Notes under the pieces: model-generated
What the model saw: the letters and a program-made list of their open reading frames with translations, nothing else
The model's database searches: none
What the model was told of the DNA's origin: nothing
Program-made: the position numbers and the translations under genes
NCBI RefSeq assembly: GCF_963576615.1
Contig: NC_088708.1
Coordinates: forward strand, 51,137,196-51,201,195
DNA: 64,000 nt
Direction: 5' to 3'
Source of the DNA: Watersipora subatra
Taxonomy: Eukaryota; Bryozoa; Gymnolaemata; Cheilostomatida; Watersiporidae
Shown: one piece after another, positions 44,701 through 58,800 of the stretch
Position numbering within the stretch: the stretch's first letter is position 1
Layout: every line of letters begins with the position of its first letter

Positions 44701-47700
44701 GTTTGGTCATGGGATCATATTAAAAAAAGTTTGTTTAAATACAAAAAGATACATTTACATGACGCATATCAATAATGACAATCTGATTATGAAATTAGTG
44801 CATTAGATTATTTGAGAAAAGCTTTGTGACTGTGATTAGAATTTTTCGTTACGAAAATCCTAATATAAACTTCTTAAATACCAAAATTATGAAAGATTTT
44901 GCAAACAGATTATTATGAAAACAAAATACCTGGCAGATGATATTTTAAAACCTGTATTTCATATATTAAAGTGGACTTGGTGGAATGAGAAATTTTTTTA
45001 AAAAATTACCAAAGAGCTCTTAAACTCACTATGATTCCAAAATACTCGATGTCCTGGCACCGTTTGCTAAACTTGTTTTCAGTTATTTGTCAAGGTTACA
45101 GTCATAGCAGTCTGGCAACTGATAGATCATTATTAAATATCAACAACAATTACTGCAGTTGAATGTAGAACGGTCTAATAAGGTCTAACAGAGTCCAACA
45201 GAGTCTAACAGATGTACTATCTACACAAGCTTATGTTGTATAGAGCAGGAAGTTAATCCTTTCCTTTGCATGAATGCCTTCAACAGCTGTCAAAAACACA
45301 ATAAAACAATTTATCTGCAGTCTTACCCAGTTTAGAATATCCGACTGTATCTGCTATTGGACCGGGGGCTACACCGACCACCCGAATCTTAAGTGGTCCC
45401 CACTCTACAGCCAAGCTTTTGGTTAATGAATCTGTGGAAACATGTGACAAAAGTGTAAGTAGAGTCTATAATGAATGCTGCCGAGGTGTTTAGAATTTGA
45501 CAAGGTAAATCAGTATGGGCAGCCTGATACAACACAATACAGTTGTACAGAGTTGTAGATTAATATTTGCGTGGTGATGCATCTTTATGTCTATGTTACA
45601 TCTATTGAAAAAGTTTATCCTTGTGTCTGTGGTTAATAATTTGTTTATAAATATCTACCAAATATGTATAGCATTCAATTTTTTCAGTGCAATGGTTGCT
45701 TTTTCGTTAGTTTTAGTACTTTAAGAAATCTTTGCTTGCTTAGAAATCTGGCTCCAATTGATGTTCTTGGAAATGTCTTCAAGATCAAGTATGATACCTG
45801 GTTGCAAGTAGGAAGCGGCGCGAAGGAGCCCGCTGTTTGTTGCACAAACAGAGGCGCCGTGATCTTGGCTAAACGTATCTAATACCAATAGTATTGGTAT
45901 CTAATACCAATAGTCTGTATCCATTGTCTGCATCAGACAATAGTTGGTATCAGACTATTGTCTGATACTAATTGTATTAGTATCAGTATCAGTACCCAGA
46001 CAATAGAAAATGAACCACCTGATCTGAAAACATGGCCGATTGCAGTGAACAACCATTGATTCCTTATTAAAAACTCAGCTGCCTTTTCACTTTCGTATTG
46101 AGTAATTCACAGAGCCCGTTATGTTTGACATAGAGAGCCATACCCTTCCCTGCATAACATAGAACCTCTGGCCTTGAGTAGAACATAGAAGAGTATAGAC
46201 AATCATGTAAACATCGTTTTATATAAAGACTCACTTCCGGTGGCAGCGTACGTTCAAAAGATTTGCATACACTTGCATTGAGTAGAATTTTTCTTACTTT
46301 TTGAAGCTTAGAACCAGTGCTAAAAAATAAATATTTACTGGAAAGCTTTTATATCGGTCTAAACTAACAAAGAGGTTTACATTATAATAATTAAAAAATT
46401 AATTTTTATTCAAAAAATGGATTTTACCAATTACTTAATATACAATTTTAGAGTTTTTTTAAAACATTTAGGAAATGAAAACTCCTAATATATGGGAAGC
46501 ACCGACAAAGTTAATAATGGAAAAGTAGAATTGTTGCAGTTTGGTAACCCTATCTACTTTTTAAAGTGGGTTTTTGGAAAGTGAAAGTTAGTGTCTCAGT
46601 AATTTGTTACCAATTGGAGCCATGGCATTTTCGCACCACGGCTAACTAGCTACGATGTCATTGTCTAAACTCTTACGTATAATCTTAAACTCAGCTCTGA
46701 CCTATCTGAGATTCAAACCCCAGCCAGTTGATCACAGCTCAGTGCTCTAGACCACAAAGCCAAAGTCTCACTCTAGACTACCAACCCTTCTATAGCGAAC
46801 TAACTTGAGAAGCTGTTTTGTATTTTATTGGCTAAAATGGTACAACTTGCTAAGTCTTGCTTTGGCCCGATGTGTCGCTGTTTTAACTTTGTATCTCTTT
46901 CAATACATGTGTGAACACTTTAGCTGAAGTTGCAAACCAATGAACAGGAAGTTGAACAATTTATGTTATCCTAGTCTTGCGTGTTGTGACCCCCGTTGTG
47001 ATTTTATCACAATTTAGTTACACCTTCGATATTTTTGCCTCCTGCTCATGCAAAACTTGAAAAAGGTTAATAGAAAAGTTGAGAAACCTGTAAGCTTGTT
47101 TGAGGACCCTTTGTTATGTAAAAGCTATAAAGACCGGCATACAAGGTGATCGACCATTCCCTGAATCATTATTACTCAGTACTTCCTTACATAATTTGCA
47201 AGTCGACCTCAATTATTTGGCTTCGTAGTTAAATGAAGCAAGCTTTTAAAAAAAGACTGTAAAAATGCAGCTATTTACTAAATACATGTTATTATATATA
47301 TATATATTATATATATATTATAACATATTATATATATATTATATATATACTCTACTATTATTAAATAAAAGCGCCTTTGATATTTTCATTGTTTACAGAG
47401 TTGAAAATGAAGAAAGTGAGCTCACAAGTTGCGCAATGTAAAAAAAATTAACTGTTTTGAATTTAGTAGCGTTTTCACAGGTGACATGTTAAACGGTGCT
47501 CAGATGATAGAAGACTTATGATGTCATCATGTACAGAAAATAATAAATCATACTTACAATATTCAACTGTATGATACACATAATGAAAATGTTACAATCA
47601 GCCATAGTAAAGTAACCTATAACCCACATACTCACTAATATGATATACGCCTTGTTTGATTACAAGATACGCAAAACGCATCAATAATTATTATTAAGAA

Positions 47701-49192
47701 GTTGTCTATTCACTAAAAAAGAAAAGATAACTCCAAGTCTCACCAATTGCGGCTTTGGCTGAAGCGGCATGGGCTTGCATAGGCTGGCCAGTTAGATTAG
47801 CACTTATGTTGACAATGATACCACCATTCGCCTGAAATATTAATAATATAATGTATTTTATGTCACATCTGCTATTGCCATCACAAATTGGCTTGAGCCA
47901 ATCCATTAGTGACAGGGGCCCAACTTACTTTGAAATACGCATCATAGACGGTTTTTGAGACTGTGAAAGTTCCTACAGTATCAATATCTATTACATTTCT
48001 GTAAGCATTAGTTGACAATGATTCTGCCAAGCAAAGAAAGTTTCCAGCAGAGTCTAAAAATAAGAGGTTAGCCTAGATTAGAAATATTATAACAGTAAAG
48101 GTTTTTGTTAGCATTTTAAACTTAAAAACAGACTCACTGTTCACAAGAATGTCAACTCTTCCATATTCTGAAAGTATCTGATTGACACATTCCTTCACCT
48201 GCTCAGGCTAAAATAGTAAAAGACTCAATAGATAATAAAATAATAATAATAAAGATTAAAATATATACCATCATAGCGAAGATAGATACACATCACACTG
48301 CGCTATAATTTTTGCTTTCCAGTGCCATACCTTTCGTACATCCATTGCAGCTACAAAACATTTTCGTCCTGGAACTGCAGTTTCTAAAACCTTTTTAGCT
48401 GCTTGAAGTTTCAACAGATTCCTGCTAGCAATTGCTACGTTACATCCATGCCTGCAATGTTTATGGGACATTTAATGATTCCTATATGCTCTATTTAACT
48501 AAAACTGCAAGCAATTTACATAAAAAATGAACAACACAAAAACATAAACAAATCAAAAATCATAACGTACAGCTTCCAAACTTGCTAGTTAGTATACTAT
48601 GAGACCAGAGTAAAAATAAGATTGACAGCAAGATTGACAATTGCTATTTTTCACCTCATGAAAATTTCTGCAATGGTAAATCCAATGCCTGATCCTCCTC
48701 CAGTGATAAACGCAACCTTCCCTCTAAAACAAATGTAAACCTCAAAATTTAGATAATTGTTTAATTACTAAAGATCATACTAACTGATGTGTGGGTTTAT
48801 AGCAAGAAACAGCCCTCTAACTTGTACTAGATTCAGTCCATAAATAAATAAATTTAGATAGAGTTTTCCAAATGATTGAAAATGATATATTCATATTTCA
48901 AATTTATATGAATAACTGCTACATTCACGCATGCTGTCTTAATCAAATAAGAATAACTGAAGTCTAAAACTTTATAAAAGGGGCGTGTCACAAATTTTGC
49001 AGTGCCGACTTTATTACCACATGCGCAACAATAGAGAGTTAATGACTAATGCATGTAAACTTGAACAATTATACTATGATAAATACCACACTACTGTAGA
49101 ACATACTCAAGAATGTGAGGATAAAAAACATGCTTATAATCTTGCAAACATTTTTCTTCTTCAAACGAATCCATTTTGTTTCCGGTAGCCAT
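41735..49192 (-). CDS. DECR2: Peroxisomal 2,4-dienoyl-CoA reductase (SDR family)
   Basis: Eight minus-strand exons: 49107-49192 (ATG), 48655-48723, 48331-48451, 48138-48207, 47929-48053, 47744-47831, 45327-45431, 41735-41952 (stop TGA). Phases all join, giving 293 residues (human DECR2: 292). The N-terminus [20 protein letters not shown] matches the family. The NADPH-binding TGGGSGIG and [13 protein letters not shown] follow, then [50 protein letters not shown] and DGG. The usual SDR YxxxK tyrosine is absent (AASAK), as in human DECR2. The enzyme reduces 2,4-dienoyl-CoAs from polyunsaturated fatty acids with NADPH in peroxisomes. The C-terminal tripeptide PRM is a weak PTS1 form; the human protein ends AKL. 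The segment after NISAN is two residues shorter than in human. The start is shared through a 641-bp gap with divergent IFT140. Confidence 0.95.
41953..45326. other. DECR2 last intron, mostly featureless
   Basis: A 3.4-kb AT-rich intron. Apart from the 55-bp repeat at 43083-43247, nothing is supported. Minus-strand frames near 44067-44333 and 44478-44687 are unrecognised and read as AT-rich chance frames. Confidence 0.5.
43083..43247. repeat. 55-bp direct repeat, 3 copies
   Basis: CATCTATCCACATGTAATCA starts at 43096, 43151 and 43206. Units also hold CAATGCATCTTG and TTACATACACACAT. Copies are almost identical. Confidence 0.93.
45880..46011. repeat. Cluster of short inverted repeats (TACCAATAGTATTGGTA)
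   Basis: ATACCAATA/TATTGGTAT, CAGACAATAG/CTATTGTCTG and TGATACTAAT/ATTAGTATCA occur as interleaved direct and inverted copies. Strong local folding is expected. It lies in a DECR2 intron. Confidence 0.75.
46690..46790 (-). mobile_element. tRNA-like SINE fragment, reverse orientation
   Basis: On the minus strand: GGCTTTGTGGTCTAGAGCAC (A-box-like), then CTGGGGTTTGAATCTCAG (B-box-like). No complete tRNA cloverleaf is present. Confidence 0.4.
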
Positions 49193-49833
49193 TTTAAAAA
49201 ACTACTCCGCATCGAATGTGTTTTCCTTGATTGATTGCTTGAATCACCGAAAGTCTGTTGGCTCATTAGCAACAGCTATTTTCATCCGGGTGCCTTTTGC
49301 CATGCCTTTAGACTGAGTACCTCATGTATTCGGCATTTATATTATCTTTTATATAAAAAAAGTTCCAGACATGGTCTCTATTGCTACGTATATTTTTACA
49401 TTCCAAAGCAGATACAAAAATTATGCGGTTAGTGAAGTCTAACAACGGTACTATTAAAATTGGAGTTTGTGATTAATCAAAATGATAAAAAACTTTTGCA
49501 ACTGAAAATTTTAAACACTTTCATTATTTATTTCATTGTTATTTCTTTTTTCATATTCGATCATTGTTGTTAATGATTTGTCATCACTATTGTGTTCAAA
49601 TTAAAATCAGCTTCTGCATTGTAAACAACTTGCATCCCTAAAATGCTTAACGAATCTAAGAATCATTTTAGTTACTGGCTGTTTACCTTCCACAAAATAT
49701 AAATTGTAAACATTTTTTCTCTATCAATTGACAAAATTTCAATTAAAAAAATTGACAATTTATTGGTTTGTTTTTGATTGTTTGTATTGAACTATTGTAG
49801 GAAAATAGGTTTTGAATGAAATACTGAAGAACA
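49193..49833. promoter_or_regulatory. Shared divergent promoter region of DECR2 and IFT140
   Basis: The two ATGs lie 641 bp apart, head to head. A degenerate X-box-like pair GTTGGC-TCATT-AGCAAC is at 49256-49272. TATTGTAG at 49793-49800 could be the acceptor of an IFT140 5' UTR intron. No CpG island is visible. Confidence 0.45.
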
Positions 49834-52800
49834 ATGGCGGTTTATTTTGATACAAAGGTTGACACTGTTACTACTGGAATACACACAGGTCTCTATTTTC
49901 ATGAAGTTCACCCATTGCTAGTCGTCACATCTTATGATCAGATTCAGGGTGGAACAGTCAGCCTTTACAATAAAGATGTATGTAACATGTGCTTATCATC
50001 ATTTTAATATTTATATACCCGATATGTACCGTAATGCATTTTGTATTGCTTAAGCAATGTCAGTTTTATTGTTTTGCAAGCTTTTTTAATGAGTATCTTA
50101 AATGTTTGACATCAATTATTAGGTTTTGGCAAGTATTAGTTGTCATTCAATTTTAAAATTATAAAACTATAGAAATGCAGAAAATGCTCTGCCAATCATT
50201 GAATTAGTTTTTGTAAACCTATCGTGATACATTTATATATTTGAAGTCAACTTTAAGGAGTGGAGATAGGGATGTCATTAAAAAAGCAACAACTAACAAA
50301 CTTCAAGGTTCTATGCTTCATTGCAGGGTGAAGCACAGAATCATGCTACTATCCAGAGGTCTGTAAACTGTACAGCTGTTTGCTGGCAAGCCCAGAAAAA
50401 AATTCTAGCAGTAGGATGGGAAAGTGGAGAGCTGATGATTTGGAATGAAGGAGAGAGGGACCTCCACGAGGCACCGAAGCTCCACAAGGCTGCCATTTCT
50501 TGTCTTGCTTGGAGTGTTAAAGGATCTCGGCTAGTTTCTACAGATCAGGTTTGTTATACCAACTCTTGTAGCCTGTGGTCACTGCTATTTTTGTTATTGT
50601 CTATGCACTGCATATTCTTAGCCTTTTAGACTGGAGCTGTTATCGTGTGGAAAGCTGATGCTCGTGGGCGGCTGCAAACGAGTCCTCTCAACAACATAAA
50701 TTTACAAGAAAGTGTTAATGAGCTAATATTTAGGCCTTCAGCTTCCCAAGACCCGAGCACGTAAGTTAAATTGTAGTTTTTATATTCAGGTTTTCTGTTG
50801 ACTTGTCAGGATGTAAAAGTCCTCTTACATTATCATTATTTCTTAAGAAACTGACAATTCTGTGTGCTGTCGGTCCACGCGAACAATTATTTAAATTTTA
50901 TGTTGGTATCTATTCTGCATTTTAATTGAACAAAATAATATATTTTGTCACCAAAACTGATATCTGACAATTTACAGTAAATATCAAAGATTTTCCAGCA
51001 TGTTGTATATGTATTTGCCCTTGTATCTTTTTTAATTTTCGCAATGCAGAGACTTGGCAGCACTCGCCAGGGCAGCAGTCAGCGGCGATGAGTCAGCCCT
51101 TGACATGTTCAACTGGAAAAAGTCGATACCTGGTAAACCGGGCAACAGCCCTTTTGGTGCCCCGGTAGAAGCTTTTGGCTTCTATGTTGGAACGGAAGGA
51201 GGTTCGTTATATTTTTATAATAGTGGCTAAGAATTTGCGAGTGATTATTGACAGAGTCTCTATAAAGAATTATATTTATAGCTATTTGATGCTGTCAATA
51301 ATATGAACAAGGTTTGATAGCCTCTTATAAATCATATTTTTAAAATAATATATTGACATCACATGCCTTATTCTTACAATGATCTGCTTTTATGAAAATA
51401 TCAAACATTTTGGAGTGAAAGGTTTTGCTTGCTGCAGCTTTGGGCCACTGGTCAATGAGAAGTTGTGTTACCTCTACATGTGCATGCTGATGTATGGTCT
51501 GCTTTTACAAGTTAAATGCTTTTTAAAATATGAACCATACTGTGGTGAAATTAACATTTTTACTCCTGTGATGAAAGTAATGTTTGTTTACAATATTTAT
51601 GTTAGTTATAATGAACAAGTATATAGTTACTCTGCAGACAGTTTAATTGAATAATTCATATCTTTATTGTAATATGTATGTGAATTAGCTCATCTCAGTA
51701 GCGTATGGTTACATTCAAGAAAATGTTTTTAGGCAATGATGCAGACTAGTGCTATTTAAACCCAATGCAGCACTTGGAATGCTTCAATTAAAATATCTAG
51801 TGTATGTACACGCTAGAAAGCAGTATTTTTGGTTATTTTCTTATTCACCGACAATGAGCTGATTAAAAGTGAAAATATCTGGAAGGAAAAGTATCCAGCA
51901 TTGGTTTCTCCTCTTAAGTTTCTACCTCCTCTTGTCCAATAATGGGAGTTATACTCTCCTTTTAGTTATCTCTCTCCAGCATTAAATGGTGCAGGCTTGA
52001 AGGTTAAACAATTTTAAACGATAATCCAGTTTATATTTATTCTAAACTGGTAGGTTATATGTCAACTTTGACCTTGTTTCTAGGCTCAGTGTACCATTGT
52101 AATGAGACTGGCAAGTCACAGAAGTGCTTCACAACTGACGGCTCCATAAGCAAACTGATGCTTATGGAGAGCAAGAGTATTCTCATTACAATCACTGTCA
52201 GCCTCACTTTGGCTCAGCACAACATCTCTCCCTCGGGTGACCTTAAGGAGCTCTTCAAGGTCAGCAACATTTCTCACGCTTGTCACCAATTGTCTAGATA
52301 ACTATCTGCTCACTTTTTATCTTCTCAAAGTATCAGCTTATGCATCATTTAGGTTATACTTCCATTTACAGATTTATTTTGTCCTGTAAAGGATCCTTTA
52401 TAAATTGAGGCTCTATAAGTTGTTAGCCGAACTTGCACCCTGGTTCTTTCAGTAACTGCTATTACCTGTGTTCTAGTGAGTTCCAAATGCTAGGTATTTG
52501 GTACTATAGCAATGCTAGGTATTTGGTACTATAGCAATGCTAGGTATTTGGTATTATAGCAATGCTAGGTATTTGGTACTATAGCAATGCTAGGTATTTG
52601 GTACTATAGCAATGCTAGGTATTTGGTACTATAGCAATGCTAGGTATTTGGTACTATAGCAATGCTAGGTGTTTGGTACTATAGCAGTGCTAGGTGTTTG
52701 GTACTATAGCAATGCTAGGTGTTTGGTACTATAGCAGTGCTAGGTGTTTGGTACTATAGCAATGCTAGGTATTTGGTACTATAGCAATGCTAGGTATTTG

Positions 52801-55800
52801 ATACTATAGCAATGCTAGGTGTTTGGTATTATAGCAATGCTAGGTATTTGGTACTATAGCAATGCTAGGTATTTGGTACTATAGCAATGCTAGGTATTTG
52901 GTACTATAGCAATGCTAGGTATTTGGTACTATAGCAAAAAAGTCGATGTCTTCATTTACTTTGATAGTTTTCAAAACAGTGTAATTATCGCTTAAAACTT
53001 TACTTTATTTGACTGAATATTGCTCGAGCTCTTATATGTTGGCCAAGGAAGATCATACAGCATCAATCGCTGTAGTCATTAACGAGCCACTTGCGCATGT
53101 GGAGTTATTCATGATCATGTGTGCTCTTGAAGACTGTGAATTCCTGCTTCTCAATTCTGCGACAGATATGGTCTAGCTGTGAGGAATGAGGCTTATTATA
53201 CTAATGGAAACATCTCTTCTGATATCGATATGTCGCTAATGTATTTCTATACTTTAAAATTAATACACATTTTCAAAACTTCAGTTTTGAAAAATGTGTA
53301 TTAATTGTACACATTTATTGTACAGTATGTCTAATTGGTGCTCTACAATAAAATCTCACACTACGGTTTGCCTACCCAGACCAGAAATTTTACATTCTGC
53401 GCAAATTTTTTGTCTTTTTATCATAAGAATTTCACTGACAAGCCTGGCTCTTGCTTTCTTCTAGGTGAAGTTGAGTGGTAAAACAGACAGGCCAAGCATC
53501 TGCTGGTCCAATCCCGGAGTGTTGGCCACCGCTACTGGAGAAGGAGTTCTCAGGCTATGGGACCTTGCAAACAATAATAACTATGTGCTCACCCTTGAGA
53601 ATCAGCCACTTTATGATAAGAATGAAGTTCTCAATTGTATAGCATACTGCAAGGAAAGGGGTGAGTCAGCGGCAGCAATTGTATGACAGTTGACCTAGAT
53701 TGGCAGTCGTTGTCAGGATCTGCCATGTTACCGTCACTAACTTGTTCGATGCTATCGTCTTTTGTAGATGAATGAAGAGGTTGCTTCAGATATCATATAA
53801 TTTTAATTTTTTTAATTTTTATATTGCGCTTATCTGTTTGTTATATAATAGACTCAAAATAGATTTTCTATGTTAACAACCTTGTTTTGAACAGTTACAA
53901 AAGGTGCAAACAAATCTATTCAAATAAGTTGTTAAGTTTTTATATCCTTAAATTAAACAAAACCTTGCAGAGGTTGTGAACTGCATGTATGTAGTTTCCA
54001 GGATTTTATCACAAATTCATTGCATTTTATAAAACCAGCTGCGCATCCTTCCTAAAGGCTGGTTCACCCTATATCACCGTATTTTGGAGTTGTACATCAT
54101 CGGCTATGTGCACTGTGAACCGATAGCATTGACAAAGCAACGCGGATACAATAGTTCGCCGAGCATCAGTGATAGCCTGTACAATGTGCACCATTTTGGC
54201 GATGGTGATTCAATGTTGCAGAAAGTTTAATCTATTTATTTCTGTCTATGATAGTTGCTGCGGACTCGTATTTGATTTGAGCGAAAACAAAAAGGTTCTT
54301 GCGAGAGAAGTTAAAAAGAGAAATGAAAACATAATGTCACGGAGTATTCGCTGATGCAAACGCCGATGGGTTTGTGATAGTCTGAACATTGTTATCATAG
54401 ACGATCACCAAAGTATTGTGGCATCGATGCTTCGATATATGTGATGTGAACCAATCTTTAGTTGCTAATGAAATGGTATTATTGGTTCACCCTTTGGCCA
54501 TGACTGTTCTTAGGAACACTGGCAGCTGGTACTAACCTTGGAAATGTGGCTATGTGGAAATTCTCTCCGAATCCTGAGAGTACAGAAGATGATGAGACAT
54601 GTTGGAAGTTACAGCCACCATCTTCAGTTGATGGCTTAATGGAACACATTAGTGTAAGTCTCTCCCTTCTGTTTCTGTACTTCCAAGGCTTTTGTGTTAC
54701 CTCTATGATATTGCTTTAGTTTTCACCACTAGGCAATTAATGTTTCTGTTTCACTTACCTTTGCTTGACTCTATAGTAGTACTAGCCGAATGCACGGTGT
54801 TGCACGGGTATTAGAAAACAGCTTAGAAACAGTGGCAGGTAGTGTAGTTGCCTGCCACTTGTCATTAGCCTGGCACATCGCCACTGACTAATTTGAGTGC
54901 ACTGCTATCGCTATAATTGCTAAACTTACTAATAAGAGCCGTGAGAGCAAGCTTAGAGCGTTGCGTAATCCAGATTTCTATGTGTATCTTAGCCAACATA
55001 GTGACTCATATCGCTTAACAAATCATTGCACATATGTAGCTCAATCGGTAAGGATATTGCCTGGTTAATGGGTTAATGGTTCCGAGATCAAATCTAGCAC
55101 AAACTGTATTTTTCAGTCCTAGTCTTCAATAGCTATATCTGGACACACCGAATGACAGACTGAGATTCATATATATATATAGATTTATAATTATGTTTAC
55201 ACCGGATGTATTATGTTATCTCTATGAGTTTTATTCATTGTTGTGCTGCTGATCATAATAGTGAAATCATTTTAGAATATCGCCTTTGTTTTTTGTTTGC
55301 TCTATGATGCATTGCATCTTCACCTATAAAATGACACCTCTATTGATTCTTTGTGCATTGTCTGTAACAGCTGTACACTTCATTCTAGCTCTATGACATC
55401 TCTCTCCCTCTCTCTCCCTCCCTTTCTCTCCCTTTCTCTCTCTTTCCCCATCTCTCCCACCCCTCTCTCCTCCTCTCCCACCCCTCTCTCCCCCCTCTCT
55501 CCCCCCTCGCTCTCTCCCTCTCTCCCCCCCTCTCTCTCCTCTCTCCTCCCTCTCTCTGTCTCTTTTTTATATACGTATTTTGAAGCTTTCAAACATTTCA
55601 TTCTATGTTTAGAATATAATATATAATCATGTGTTTCAGTTATTGTCATCTGTTGTAGTTTGGATCTTCAGAGCACCTTGTTGCAGTCTGCAGTTCTAAT
55701 GACGTATTCATCTTGACAGAACAGTCAATGAAAACTCATTTCACAGGAAATGTAAGTACACCATGACTTGCAGTTGTATTGTTATGTTATAGCTTACAGA

Positions 55801-58800
55801 TGAACTACCACCAATTGAGTCTTTAGATAGTTTTCTATAGTGTTTGTATTTATTATATGTTAATTAAATTACCGTATGTTGAATAGCACTCATGTACTAA
55901 ATCTATAAACAGTAATACCCTCAGATATTTTAAAGTGTGATTCTTACATCATTGAAATAGCCTCACCCTCCCACTAGCCATGTATAAACTACTGCAAAAT
56001 TATTGACCCATGATGTTTGATCTTGCTATGGCTGTACTAAAGTCAACTACTGCAAGATTGTTGTTCTTGGTGTGTGCTAACTATTCAATAAAAATGGACC
56101 CAGCTATGTTTTACTTAATATCAGAAATACCAAGTTTTGCAGGGAATGTTCTTTTAGCCTTCCCCACTTAGCCTGTTGTATAACTAATCACACTAAGGCT
56201 ATAGCTATGCTCGCCTCCATTCCAGTTAGGAGCGGTTTTACGTTTTGAAGCTTTGGTAGCTTCAGTAGAAACAAGTTTCTCAGTTGTGATTGGGAAGGTA
56301 GAACTGTATATAAATGTTTCTTTTTTTACATTCATTTTATAAAAAGTATATTTTTGTGATTGTCTTGAATGTTTTGGTTCTGGTATGTTTTATCTATTAT
56401 GTGTATTATATATTTTATTTGCTTTATATACAGGTGGCTGCTGTGCAGTTGGGTCCACAAACAGTTTCCATTGACTGCTTTGCCAATAATGTCCATCATG
56501 AGATGAAGTCAAGCATACAGGTGAGTTTTATTGTTGCACAAATGTTGTTTCTGACAATTTTTTATTGTTGTGCTTTTATCGCCCTATAAAGTTCTCATAC
56601 TGTCTTGCATTGACCACAGGTGAGGGGTGTGGCAGTGGGTACAGAAGCTGCTGCAGTCTGGAACGGAAAACTAGTCGAGGTTTATGAAATAAATCAGGAC
56701 AATCAGACATTACGGGGGATCGGTAAGTGCATACTTACAATCAGACATTACGGGGGATCGGTAAGTGCATATTTACAATCAGACATTACGGAGGATCGGT
56801 AAGTGCATACTTACAATCAGACATTACGGGGGATCGGTAAGTGCATACTTACAATCAGACATTACGGGGGATCGGTAAGTGCATACTTACAATCAGACAT
56901 TACGGGGGATCGGTAAGTGCATACTTACAATCAGACATTACGGGGATCGGTTAATGCATACTTACAATCAGATATTACGGGGGATTAGTAAGTGCATACT
57001 TACAATCAGACATTACGGGGGATTGGTAAGTGCATACTTACAATCAGACATTACGGGGGATCGGTAAGTGCATACTTACAATCAGACATTACAAGGGATT
57101 GGTAAGTGCATACTTACAATCTTTTTTATAATGAGAGCTGTATCCATCATCTGAAGCCACGTTGAAAGGTTAGCAAAAAAGATTACTTTAACTTAAAGTC
57201 GAACTTGTGACTTGTACCAATAAACTGTCTAGCCGCTAAGTGGAATAATCGTGCACATAGTTATTGCACTGGACTGCCAGAATGCTAGTAGCAATAATAA
57301 GTGTAAAAAAATATAAAATGGGTTTTTTTATAGTTTTTTATTTGAATTATTGTAATTTATTTATTTGATTTATTTATTTTGACTTTGTGATTTTATCAGA
57401 TTGATTTTTATTGTTATCATTATTATTGTTATCATCTATCCTTCTCACATGCACTATATATATCATATCTACAGGGTACCTATATATATCATATCTACAG
57501 GGTACCTATATATATCATATCTACAGGGTACCTATATATATCATATCTACAGGGTACCTATATATATCATATCTACAGGGTACCTATATATATCATATCT
57601 ACAGGGTACCTATATATATATCATATCTACAGGGTACCTATATATATCATATCTACAGGGTACCTATATATATCATATCTACAGGGTACCTATATATATA
57701 TCATATCTACAGGGTACCTATATATATCATATCTACAGGGTACCTATATATATATCATATCTACAGGGTACCTATATATATCATATCTACAGGGTACCTA
57801 TATGTATCATATCTACAGGGTACCTATATATATCATATCTACAGGGTACCTATATATATCATATCTACAGGGTACCTATATATATATCATATCTACAGGG
57901 TACCTATATATATATCATATCTACTGGGTACCTATATGTATCATATCTACAGGGTACCTATATATATCATATCTACAGGGTACCTATATATATATCATAT
58001 CTACAGGGTACCTATATATATCATATCTACAGGGTACCTATATATATCATATCTACAGGGTACCTATATATATCATATCTACAGGGTACCTATATATATC
58101 ATATCTACTGGGTACCTATATATATCATATCTACAGGGTACCTATATATATCATATCTACAGGGTACCTATATATATCATATCTACAGGGTACCTATATA
58201 TATCATATCTACAGGGTACCTATATGTATCATATCTACAGGGTACCTATATATATCATATCTACAGGGTACCTATATATATCATATCTACAGGGTACCTA
58301 TATATATCATATCTACAGGGTACCTATATATATATCATATCTACAGGGTACCTATATATATATCATATCTACAGGGTACCTATATATATATCATATCTAC
58401 AGGGTACCTATATATATCATATCTACAGGGTACCTATATGTATCATATCTACAGGGTACCTATATATATCATATCTACAGGGTACCTATATATATCATAT
58501 CTACAGGGTACCTATATATATCATATCTACAGGGTACCTATATGTATCATATCTACAGGGTACCTATATATATCATATCTACAGGGTACCTATATATATC
58601 ATATCTACAGGGTACCTATATATATCATATCTACAGGGTACCTATATATATCATATCTACAGGGTACCTATATATATATCATATCTACAGGGTACCTATA
58701 TATATCATATCTACAGGGTACCTATATGTATCATATCTACAGGGTACCTATATATATCATATCTACAGGGTACCTATATATATATCATATCTACAGGGTA

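Noticed and set aside
55351-55649. Ser/Pro/Leu-rich and Arg/Glu/Gly-rich frames
   Set aside because: Both are translations of the polypyrimidine tract in an IFT140 intron.
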